Shown here: one piece after another, positions 1-5,845 of the stretch | Layout: every line of letters starts with the position of its first letter | Numbering within the stretch: position 1 is the first letter of the stretch | Assembly: GCA_031278675.1 (NCBI GenBank) | Contig: JAITJY010000272.1 | Coordinates: forward strand, 1 to 9,408 | Direction: 5' to 3' | Source of the DNA: Bifidobacteriaceae bacterium | GTDB taxonomy: Bacteria; Actinomycetota; Actinomycetes; Actinomycetales; WQXJ01 | DNA length: 9,408 nt | Made by a program: the position numbers and the translations under genes | Notes under the pieces: generated by a model | What the model saw: only the letters and a program-made list of their open reading frames with translations | Databases searched by the model: none | Told to the model about the DNA's origin: nothing

Positions 1-1
1 G

Positions 2-268
2 CGCGCCACCGCGCCGAAGGTCACGCTGAGTTTTGTGCGCCTGGAGGACACCGCCCCAGCCTTCACCTGGCCGGAGCCCCGCGCCGGCGCACCCTGGACC
101 TGGCAGCCGGAAGCAGTGCTGACCGAACTCATCCGCGGCGGCCACGCCGCCGCGATCGGCACCGCCTTGTTCACCGGCCGGGTACTGGCCAGCGCGGGCG
201 TCAACACCCGAAAAGTGTTCGCCGCGCCCCCGAAGGACCCCGGCAGGCCCGCGCCGACCCAAAAATAG
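2..268 (+). CDS. 3' end of an unrecognised protein (5' truncated by the window edge)
   Basis: An open frame runs in from the left edge and stops at a TAG at 266-268, giving about 88 visible C-terminal residues. A GTG at 35 could open a 77-residue ORF, but the frame is open upstream of it with similar composition and no convincing ribosome binding site, so I read it as the tail of a longer gene. The visible part has a Pro/Trp-containing stretch (PWTWQPEAVL), a helix-like segment rich in Ala, Gly and Leu (ELIRGGHAAAIGTALFTGRV), and a polar Pro/Lys-rich end (APPKDPGRPAPTQK) that looks disordered. No catalytic motif, membrane segment or family signature is visible and I do not assign a function. 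It lies on the same strand as the pst genes but is separated from them by a 209-bp gap with a hairpin and a promoter, so it is probably a separate transcription unit. Confidence 0.6.
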   Translation, partial: RATAPKVTLSFVRLEDTAPAFTWPEPRAGAPWTWQPEAVLTELIRGGHAAAIGTALFTGRVLASAGVNTRKVFAAPPKDPGRPAPTQK

Positions 269-307
269 CTTCCAGCAACGCCTGACCTGCGCTTTTACGC
301 CAAATCT

Positions 308-331
308 CCACCCCCCAAAGGCGGGCGGTGG
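308..331 (+). terminator. GC-rich hairpin after the upstream gene, possible terminator
   Basis: CCACC (308-312) pairs with GGTGG (327-331). After one C-C mismatch, CCC (314-316) pairs with GGG (323-325), leaving a six-base loop. This gives eight base pairs with one internal mismatch, starting about 40 bp after the upstream stop codon. No T-tract follows, as is common for actinobacterial terminators. A second, shorter perfect stem, GGGCGA/TCGCCC (340-345 with 351-356), follows just before the PHO box. Either could end transcription from upstream. The function is inferred from position and structure only. Confidence 0.35.
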
Positions 332-359
332 GCAATCGGGGGCGACGGCATCGCCCAAT

Positions 360-412
360 GTTCTCCTTCCGTTCACCTTCCGTTTACCTTTCTAGCCCCA
401 AGAGTTAGGACT
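360..412 (+). promoter_or_regulatory. PHO box of three tandem 11-bp units in the pstS promoter
   Basis: Three consecutive 11-base units lie head to tail: GTTCTCCTTCC (360-370), GTTCACCTTCC (371-381) and GTTTACCTTTC (382-392). They match the known direct-repeat operator of the PhoP/RegX3 family, whose core is GTTCACC-like and repeats every 11 bp. Units two and three match the core best, while unit one has a T for A at its fifth base. A weak -10-like TAGGAC lies at 406-411, so the box covers or replaces the -35 region, the usual layout for activation by this family. The regulator gene is in the same window (5823-6551). The operator call is strong by pattern; the exact -10 and transcription start are guesses. 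Confidence 0.75.
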
Positions 413-477
413 AGCCGCCTAGCGTCTAAGCCGACATGACCGAAAACGGGACGATGAGACGGAAGAGGAAAAGCCAT

Positions 478-1611
478 ATGAAACTCCTACACCCCACAAG
501 GACGGCGGCCTGGCTAGCCAGCGCCGCGATCGGACTGGCAGCCCTCGGCGGCTGCGCCGCAAACGAAGGCGAGACCAACGAGTCAGACCAACCAGCCACC
601 GGTGCCACCTCAAACAATGAGGTCAAGCTCACGGGCGAACTCAACGGAGCCGGCGCCAGCTCACAAAGCGCAGCGCAAGAAGCATGGAAGGCAGGCTTCG
701 TTGGGCTCCAAAGCGACGTGACCGTCAACTATGACCCGGTTGGCTCAGGTTCGGGCCGCGAACAGTTTGTCGCGGGCGGGATCGGCTTTGTCGGGACAGA
801 TGCGCCGTTCAGCGTCGAAGAAGCGTCCGGGACGATCGGCTCGTGTGCGGCGGGCTCCGGGATAATCGAAATCCCGGTGTACATCTCGCCGATCGTGGTG
901 GCGTTCAACCTGGAAGGGATTGACACACTGAACCTCGCAGCAGCCACCATCGCGGACATCTTCACCGGCCAGATCACCAACTGGAACGATCCCGCCATCA
1001 AAGCCGACAACCCGGATGTGACGTTGCCGGACCTCAAGATCAGCCCGGTTCACCGGTCGGACAAGTCCGGCACCACCGGCAACTTCACCGACTATCTGGC
1101 GGCGAATGCTCCGGCGGCCTGGACAGCCGGCGAAAGCGAAGAATGGCCGCTGGAGGGCGGCGAGGGTGCTGAAAAGACCCAAGGCATGGTGGAAGCCCTG
1201 ATCGCCGGCAATGGTACGGTCGGCTACGTCGATGCGGGCCAGGCCCAAGCGCTGAGCTGGGCTTCGATCAAGGTCGGCAGCGAGTGGGTCGAACCGTCCG
1301 CCGGGGGCGCCGCCAAGGCGGTCGCCGAATCGACCCTGGAAGAGGGGCGGGGTGACGGCGATGTGGTCTATGTCCTGAACCGCACCACGGAGGTCGCCGG
1401 CGCCTACCCGCTGCTGTTGGTGAGTTATCTGGCAGCCTGCCAGAAGTACGATGACGCCAACCAGGCCGCGCTGGTAGTTGCCTACCTGGAATATGTCACC
1501 TCCGAGGCAGGGCAGCAAGCGGCCGCCCAGAATGCTGGTTCCGCACCGATCACGGCGGAAGCTGGACTAATTGCGAAAGTGAGTGCTGCCGTTGAGCTCA
1601 TCGGTAGCTGA
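478..1611 (+). CDS. pstS: Phosphate ABC transporter, substrate-binding lipoprotein PstS
   Basis: PstS is the extracytoplasmic lipoprotein that captures inorganic phosphate and delivers it to the PstCA channel. From ATG 478 the protein is 377 residues. It starts with a basic n-region, a hydrophobic stretch and a lipobox LGGC, with the lipidated Cys at residue 26, followed by an acidic, Asn/Thr-rich linker. The mature part carries family motifs: GAGASSQ, YDPVGSGSGR with the phosphate-binding SGSG at 90-93, GTDAPFS with Asp108, FTGQITNWNDP, and HRSDKSGTT at 192-200, whose Arg193, Ser197, Gly198 and Thr199 match the E. coli phosphate ligands. The ATG at 478 is preferred over an in-frame ATG at 436 because GGAAGAGGAAAAG lies just upstream and the signal peptide then starts correctly. 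It is the first gene of the pst operon and lies directly under the PHO box. Confidence 0.95.
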   Translation: MKLLHPTRTAAWLASAAIGLAALGGCAANEGETNESDQPATGATSNNEVKLTGELNGAGASSQSAAQEAWKAGFVGLQSDVTVNYDPVGSGSGREQFVAGGIGFVGTDAPFSVEEASGTIGSCAAGSGIIEIPVYISPIVVAFNLEGIDTLNLAAATIADIFTGQITNWNDPAIKADNPDVTLPDLKISPVHRSDKSGTTGNFTDYLAANAPAAWTAGESEEWPLEGGEGAEKTQGMVEALIAGNGTVGYVDAGQAQALSWASIKVGSEWVEPSAGGAAKAVAESTLEEGRGDGDVVYVLNRTTEVAGAYPLLLVSYLAACQKYDDANQAALVVAYLEYVTSEAGQQAAAQNAGSAPITAEAGLIAKVSAAVELIGS

Positions 1612-1645
1612 AGCCCTCGGGCCTGCGCTGGGTGGGCGGGACAGC

Positions 1646-2566
1646 ATGGCTGCCCCGCCCACGCGGCCAGCCCTCGGGGAGCGCTTGTTCGCTTCCGCTA
1701 TGAAGGGTGCCGCAGTTGGGGTGGCGGCGATCCTGGTCGGTGTGTTGGTGTTCTTGTCGCTGCGGGGCGGCCCTTCTTTGGCCGCCCAGCAAGGCGATCT
1801 GCCAGCCCATGCGACCAGTTTTTGGCAACTGGCGGGCCCTTTAGCGTTCGGTTCGCTCTGGGTGGCGGTGATTGCGTTGTGCTTTGCGTCCCTGCCCGCT
1901 ATTGGGGTGGCGCTGGCGGCCACGGTCTATGCTCCTTCGCCCAAATTTGGGCGGTTTCTGGCAGCGGTGCTGGATTTGTTGGCGGCGGTCCCGTCTGTGG
2001 TGTTCGGGTTGTGGGGGTTGATGGTGCTGGCACCGATCATGACCCCGATTTATGCGTGGCTGCACACGCAACTTGGCTGGCTCCCGTTTTTCAGCGGTGA
2101 GCCGTCCGTGACGGGCCGCACTGTGTTGACTGCGGGAATGGTGGTTGGGGTGATGATCCTGCCGATCATGGCGGCCATGTGCCGGGAGAGTTTTGCGTTG
2201 ACCCCGCCGGCGCTGATGGAGGCCGCGACGGCGCTCGGCGCGACCCGGTGGGAGATGGTGCGGACTGCGGTGTTGCCTGGTGCCCGTTCGGGCATTGTGG
2301 CGGGCGGGATGCTGGGGTTAGGGCGCGCCCTGGGTGAAACCATGGCTGTTGCCATGGTGCTCAGCGCCACCCCGTTCCTGATCAGTTTCAACGTGATCTC
2401 GGCTGAGAATCCTGCCACGATTGCCGCGTTTATTGCCTCGACCTTCCCGGAGTCGACGGGTTCGCAGGTCGGCGCCCTGATCGGGTTGGGTCTGGTGCTG
2501 TTCGGGATAGCCTTGGTCGCCTCCGTGGTGGGCCGCCGCTTCGCCCAGAAAGGCCGCGCTAGATGA
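1646..2566 (+). CDS. pstC: Phosphate ABC transporter permease PstC
   Basis: PstC is one of the two membrane channel subunits of the phosphate importer. From ATG 1646 the protein is 306 residues. It has an N-terminal membrane segment, a loop (GGPSLAAQQGDLPAHATSFW), and then about five more hydrophobic segments typical of binding-protein-dependent permeases. The cytoplasmic EAA loop that docks on the ATPase begins at residue 192 (EAATALGATRWEMVRTAVLP) and is followed by the conserved GLGRALGETMAV. The start is uncertain: GTG 1583 would add 21 residues and overlap the end of pstS by 29 bp. ATG 1646 has a purine-rich GGGCGGGA a few bases upstream and puts the first helix near the N-terminus, so I prefer it. 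The gene ends in an ATGA overlap with pstA. Confidence 0.93.
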   Translation: MAAPPTRPALGERLFASAMKGAAVGVAAILVGVLVFLSLRGGPSLAAQQGDLPAHATSFWQLAGPLAFGSLWVAVIALCFASLPAIGVALAATVYAPSPKFGRFLAAVLDLLAAVPSVVFGLWGLMVLAPIMTPIYAWLHTQLGWLPFFSGEPSVTGRTVLTAGMVVGVMILPIMAAMCRESFALTPPALMEAATALGATRWEMVRTAVLPGARSGIVAGGMLGLGRALGETMAVAMVLSATPFLISFNVISAENPATIAAFIASTFPESTGSQVGALIGLGLVLFGIALVASVVGRRFAQKGRAR

Positions 2567-3513
2567 GCACATTGACTTCGGTGCTGGAAGATGCCCCGGC
2601 GGCATCGGGCGGTGGTATGGACGATGCCGTCCTCGCGGCTTCACGGCCGAACTGGCGGCGGCGCGTGGCGGACAAGGCGATGCTGGTGGCGGTGGTGGCT
2701 GCGGTGGCGGCGACGGCGGTCCCGTTGGTGTCTGTCATTTGGGCGTCGGTTGAGCGGGGCTTCCAGCGGATCGATCTGCAACTGTTCACCAACTCGATGC
2801 GTGGGGTGGTGGGCCAAGGCGGGGGACTGCTGCACGCCCTGGTGGGGACGCTGGCGATCACCGGTGCGACCGCGCTGATTGCGATCCCGCTGGGTTTGGC
2901 GGCCGCGATCTACTTGACCGAATACGGATCGGGTAGTCGGCTGGCGGGAATCACTCGGCGGGCGGTCGACATCATGGTTTCGATCCCGTCGATTGTGGCG
3001 GGACTCGCCGCCTATGCGCTGTTTTCGCTGATCATGGGCCCGGGGACGCGATCTGGGCTGGCGGGCGCGGTGGCGCTGGCGATGATCATGATCCCGGTGG
3101 TGGTGCGGTCTTCGGAGGAGGTGCTGCGGTTGGTGCCGCAGGACTTGCGGGAGGCCGGCCTGGCGTTGGGCTCGCCCCGCTACAAGGTGATCCGTCGCGT
3201 GGTGTTGCCGACGGCTCTGCCTGGGCTGACCTCTGGGGCGGTGCTGGGTGTGGCCCGGGTGATCGGCGAGACGGCGCCCCTCCTGCTGGTTGCCGGGTTC
3301 ACCGACGCCATGAATTACAACCTGGTAGAGGGCCGGATGGCTACTTTGCCGGTGTTTATCTACACCCAGTGGTCCTCGAAGGGCCTTGACACCGCCGCTT
3401 ATGACCAGCGCGCCTGGGCCGGGGCCCTGGTTTTGATGGCCGTGGTTGTGGTGCTGCAATTGGCAGCCCGCTGGCTGCCCGCACAAATCGCCAAGATTAG
3501 GAGAAATAGATGA
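2563..3513 (+). CDS. pstA: Phosphate ABC transporter permease PstA
   Basis: PstA is the second channel subunit and pairs with PstC in the membrane. It has 316 residues. A cytoplasmic N-terminus of about 40 residues is followed by a first membrane helix (MLVAVVAAVAATAVPLVSVIW) and five more hydrophobic segments. Family features are AAIYLTEYG, the VDIMVSIPSIVAGLAAYALF stretch, and the EAA loop beginning near residue 197 (EAGLALGSPRYKVIRRVVLP) followed by GVARVIGETAPLL. The region FIYTQWSSKG near the C-terminus is also typical of PstA. Translation is probably coupled at both ends: ATG 2563 overlaps the pstC stop as ATGA, and the pstA stop overlaps the pstB start in the same way. Confidence 0.95.
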   Translation: MSTLTSVLEDAPAASGGGMDDAVLAASRPNWRRRVADKAMLVAVVAAVAATAVPLVSVIWASVERGFQRIDLQLFTNSMRGVVGQGGGLLHALVGTLAITGATALIAIPLGLAAAIYLTEYGSGSRLAGITRRAVDIMVSIPSIVAGLAAYALFSLIMGPGTRSGLAGAVALAMIMIPVVVRSSEEVLRLVPQDLREAGLALGSPRYKVIRRVVLPTALPGLTSGAVLGVARVIGETAPLLLVAGFTDAMNYNLVEGRMATLPVFIYTQWSSKGLDTAAYDQRAWAGALVLMAVVVVLQLAARWLPAQIAKIRRNR

Positions 3514-4451
3514 CTGCCACAGTTCCGTCCCACACGGTGGCGAACCCCGCCCCGGGGGCCAGTGCTCCGGGGGCCAGTGCTCCGGCTTTTGGGGCAGCTC
3601 CGCCCGGCGGAGCCGGCCCCGAATTGTTGCGGGTCCAACCCTCGGTGGTGTCTCCGAGTGGGTTGCCGCAGGCCCCCGGAGGCATTGCCGTCAGGGAGGT
3701 GAGCTGCTTTTACGGTTCGCATCTGGCGGTAGCAGATGTGTCCTTGGAGATCCCCGGGCGGGCGGTCACCGCGTTCATTGGCCCTTCGGGTTGCGGCAAA
3801 TCAACGCTACTGCGAGCGATCAACCGGATGCACGAGTTCATTCCGGGGGCGCGGGCCACGGGCCGGATTGAGTTGGATGGCGCGGACCTGTATGCGCGCG
3901 GCACCGACCCGGTGGCGGTGCGTTCCAAAGTGGGCATGGTGTTCCAAAAACCGAACCCGTTCCCGGCCATGTCGATCAAGGACAATGTCCTGGCGGGACT
4001 GATCATCCGGGGCAACAAGCCCCGGGGAGCGGCCGGGGACGAACTGGTTGAACAGTGTCTCCGGCGCGCCCACCTGTGGGAAGAGGTCAAAGACCGGTTG
4101 AAAAAGCCTGGTGATTCGCTTTCGGGCGGGCAACAACAAAGGCTGTGCATTGCCCGGGCTGTCGCCGTCCAACCCGATGTGGTGTTGATGGATGAACCCT
4201 GCTCCGCTCTGGACCCGATCTCTACCTTGGCGATCGAAGAGTTGATGCGGGACCTCGCACGCGATTACACGGTGGTCGTGGTGACCCACAACATGGCTCA
4301 AGCCAACCGGATTTCGGATGTCACAGCGTTCTTCTCGCTGGCCAAGGCGGGCCAACCGGGGCGGTTGATTGAGGCCGGCCCCACCGGGGACTTGTTCTCC
4401 AGCCCCAAGGTCGCCGCCACCAGGGACTACATTGAAGGCAGGTTTGGCTGA
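3510..4451 (+). CDS. pstB: Phosphate ABC transporter ATP-binding protein PstB with N-terminal extension
   Basis: PstB is the cytoplasmic ATPase that powers phosphate import. It has 313 residues against about 250-260 usual for the family. The ABC domain starts near residue 59 and is complete: Walker A GPSGCGKST at 91-99, Q-loop Gln146 in the PstB-typical MVFQKPNPFP, signature LSGGQQQR at 204-211, Walker B VVLMDEP with Asp228 and Glu229, and H-loop His260. The excess is a 58-residue Ala/Pro/Gly/Ser-rich N-terminal tail with a repeated GASAP unit, encoded by a short DNA tandem repeat. The start is well supported: AGGAG at 3499-3503 lies six bases before ATG 3510, which overlaps the pstA stop. 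A later start within the tail is possible but has no comparable site. It is the last transporter gene; a 200-bp gap follows. Confidence 0.95.
   Translation: MTATVPSHTVANPAPGASAPGASAPAFGAAPPGGAGPELLRVQPSVVSPSGLPQAPGGIAVREVSCFYGSHLAVADVSLEIPGRAVTAFIGPSGCGKSTLLRAINRMHEFIPGARATGRIELDGADLYARGTDPVAVRSKVGMVFQKPNPFPAMSIKDNVLAGLIIRGNKPRGAAGDELVEQCLRRAHLWEEVKDRLKKPGDSLSGGQQQRLCIARAVAVQPDVVLMDEPCSALDPISTLAIEELMRDLARDYTVVVVTHNMAQANRISDVTAFFSLAKAGQPGRLIEAGPTGDLFSSPKVAATRDYIEGRFG
3552..3585 (+). repeat. 15-bp tandem repeat in the 5' end of pstB
   Basis: The unit CCGGGGGCCAGTGCT occurs twice head to tail (3552-3566 and 3567-3581) and is followed by the first four bases of a third copy. It encodes the repeated Pro-Gly-Ala-Ser-Ala of the PstB tail. 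Because the unit length is a multiple of three, copy-number changes would keep the frame. Confidence 0.9.
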
Positions 4452-4453
4452 GG

Positions 4454-4481
4454 AGGCGAGGATCGGTGGATCGGGGCTAAG
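4454..4481 (+). repeat. 28-bp direct repeat, copy 1, just after pstB
   Basis: This copy begins three bases after the pstB stop codon and is identical over all 28 bases to 4616-4643. It starts AGGCGA, contains an internal GGATCGG-T-GGATCGG double, and ends GGGGCTAAG. It codes for nothing evident on the plus strand. It could be a copy of a genome-wide interspersed repeat or a paired binding site; the window alone cannot decide. Confidence 0.9.
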
Positions 4482-4555
4482 CCTGGATGCACCGATGATC
4501 GCCGTAGCGAGCAGCACCAGACGGGTGCGATGGGCGTTCCTGTCCGACGATGGCA

Positions 4556-4604
4556 GGCCGGTGGCCTGTTGAGCCGGCCAGGGGCGTCCAGCGTGCCTGG
4601 CTGG
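4556..4604 (+). other. Two mutually exclusive hairpins upstream of the kinase gene
   Basis: Stem A pairs GGCCGG (4556-4561) with CCGGCC (4574-4579) across a 12-base loop. Stem B pairs 4574-4582 (CCGGCCAGG) with 4596-4604 (CCTGGCTGG), nine pairs including one G-T wobble, across a 13-base loop. The CCGGCC segment is used by both, so only one can form in a given transcript. No T-tract follows. A small separate hairpin GCACC/GGTGC lies at 4514-4528. These could stop or slow read-through from pstB into the kinase gene, but the role is inferred from base pairing alone. Confidence 0.4.
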
Positions 4605-4615
4605 GGCGGCGCAGT

Positions 4616-4643
4616 AGGCGAGGATCGGTGGATCGGGGCTAAG
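4616..4643 (+). repeat. 28-bp direct repeat, copy 2, ending 8 bp before the kinase start
   Basis: This is identical to 4454-4481, with the copies offset by 162 bp. Its last bases, TAAG, form the start of the TAAGGT that could be the -10 element of the kinase gene, so the repeat abuts or overlaps the likely start of transcription or translation. Confidence 0.9.
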
Positions 4644-4645
4644 GT
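4640..4645 (+). promoter_or_regulatory. Possible -10 element (or ribosome binding site) for the kinase gene
   Basis: TAAGGT fits the actinobacterial TANNNT -10 pattern and ends six bases before GTG 4652, the spacing expected for a leaderless mRNA starting at the start codon. The same bases include AAGGTG (4641-4646), which could instead act as a Shine-Dalgarno site in a transcript reading through from pstB. No good -35 is visible. The sequence does not decide between the two. Confidence 0.35.
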
Positions 4646-4651
4646 GTAGCC

Positions 4652-5845
4652 GTGCCTGAGGCCATCGTTTGGATCGCGGGGGCCGCCTTGGGGGCCACGT
4701 TGGCCCTGATTGCGGCCCCGATTTTGAGTTGGTTATTGCGGCGCACGTCGGATGGCGACCGGTGGAACGAGCCGGATTCGCCGCTTCCGGAGATCGCACG
4801 GGATTTGGCCGGCGCCTTCGGCGGCTATGCGATGATCATGACCCCGCAGCACCGGGTGGTCTACACCAGTGCGCTGGCCGAGAATCTACCCGTTTTTCAG
4901 GGCACCAAGTTGGTTCACGCGGGTCTGCAAGAACTGGCCCACAATGCCTGGCGTGCCGGTGAGATCCAATCACGGCGGCTTTCCTTCAATGATCTGGGGC
5001 CGGTGGCTCAGGCCGACGTGCGCGCGACGCGCCTGGCCGGACGCTACGTGCTCCTGACCGTCACAGACCTGACCGCTACTTTGCGGTCGCGTCAGATCAG
5101 GCATGACTTCATCGCGAACATTGGTCATGAACTGCGCACCCCGGTCACCGCTGTCGAACTGATCGCTTCCGCACTGGCTGCGGGAGCAGAAGACGCTGCG
5201 ACTGTGCGCCATTTTGCGAACCGGTTGACTCAGGAATCGCGTCGGTTGGCCCGCCTGACCGAGGACATGATGGCGCTGGCGAAAGCTCAAGATCAGGATT
5301 CGTCGCGGTTCACGCAAGTCAGCGTGGAGGCGGTGCTGGCGGAGGCGGCGGCACGGCATCGGACAACGGCAGAAGAAGCGACCATAGCGGTGGCTGTCGC
5401 CGCTCCTGAGGGTGCCACCGTCTATGGTGAGCTGGATGCGCTGGTGACGGCGGTGGACAACCTGATTGCGAACGCTGTTGCGTATTCGCCGCCGGGGAGC
5501 CGGGTGGACGTCAATGCCCGCGTCGATGCGTCGGAGGTGGTGATCTCCGTGACCGATCAGGGAATTGGGATTGAACCCCAGGATCAGGAACGGGTGTTCG
5601 AGCGTTTTTATAGGACAGACCGGGCGCGGTCCAGGCGTACCGGCGGGACGGGCCTGGGGCTCGCGATTGTGCGTAATACGGTGCAAGGGCACGGCGGCCG
5701 CGTTACGGTTAACTCTGAGGTCGGACTTGGTTCGACCTTCACCATCAGGTTGCCCCGGCCCGCGCACTCTAAACCGCGCAAGGCGGTCGGGAAGAGTGCT
5801 ACTAGAGGGGGACACCGCGGGTATGACCGACTTGTTGCTGGTTGA
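4652..5845 (+). CDS. senX3: Sensor histidine kinase, SenX3/PhoR type (phosphate-starvation sensor)
   Basis: This is a membrane-linked histidine kinase of 397 residues. It would autophosphorylate and pass phosphate to the regulator encoded next. One membrane segment (about residues 5-29) is followed by a short basic and acidic linker, a PAS-like region (about 55-145) without an obvious ligand motif, the dimerisation/phosphoacceptor helix HDFIANIGHELRTP with His159, and a complete ATPase domain: N-box NLIANA (Asn274), DQGIGI (Asp302), the F-box-like ERVFERFYR, and GTGLGLAIV near 332-340. With a single helix there is almost no extracytoplasmic sensor, so the signal is probably read in the membrane or inside the cell, for example through the Pst transporter. 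GTG 4652 is the first sensible start before the helix. The 3' end overlaps the regulator gene by 23 bp. Assignment to phosphate control rests on similarity and the pst context. Confidence 0.9.
   Translation: MPEAIVWIAGAALGATLALIAAPILSWLLRRTSDGDRWNEPDSPLPEIARDLAGAFGGYAMIMTPQHRVVYTSALAENLPVFQGTKLVHAGLQELAHNAWRAGEIQSRRLSFNDLGPVAQADVRATRLAGRYVLLTVTDLTATLRSRQIRHDFIANIGHELRTPVTAVELIASALAAGAEDAATVRHFANRLTQESRRLARLTEDMMALAKAQDQDSSRFTQVSVEAVLAEAAARHRTTAEEATIAVAVAAPEGATVYGELDALVTAVDNLIANAVAYSPPGSRVDVNARVDASEVVISVTDQGIGIEPQDQERVFERFYRTDRARSRRTGGTGLGLAIVRNTVQGHGGRVTVNSEVGLGSTFTIRLPRPAHSKPRKAVGKSATRGGHRGYDRLVAG

Noticed and set aside
1045..1060. GTTCACC inside pstS, with other single GTTCACC hits in coding DNA (for example near 173 and 3297)
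   Set aside because: Each is a single unit without an 11-bp partner and lies within coding sequence, so they are not PHO boxes.
745..1518. Long minus-strand open frame antisense to pstS
   Set aside because: It is Arg/Gly/Asp-rich with no domain motif, lies fully opposite a clear pstS, and long antisense frames are expected at this GC content.
2641..3486. Minus-strand open frame antisense to pstA
   Set aside because: Its composition (His/Gln/Arg-rich) is that of a shadow frame, and pstA on the other strand has full family motifs.
4452..4572. Small plus-strand ORF (67 residues from 4369) reading out of pstB into the gap
   Set aside because: It begins inside pstB in another frame, has no ribosome binding site, and its product has no recognisable feature.
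4454..4643. Possible CRISPR array from the 28-bp repeats
   Set aside because: There are only two copies, the spacer is 134 bp, and no cas genes are present.
3807..4799. 330-residue minus-strand open frame across pstB and the following gap, with a repeated SPDPPILA peptide
   Set aside because: The peptide repeat is just the 28-bp DNA repeat translated twice in one frame (offset 162 is a multiple of three). The rest is antisense to pstB and the kinase gene and has no start signal.
4970..5815. Minus-strand open frame antisense to the kinase gene
   Set aside because: There are no recognisable motifs, and the plus-strand kinase has all catalytic boxes in the same span.
5565..5822. N-terminal extension of the regulator upstream of ATG 5823
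   Set aside because: It overlaps the conserved kinase ATPase domain, and the receiver domain starts properly at 5823 (MTDLLLVEDD).
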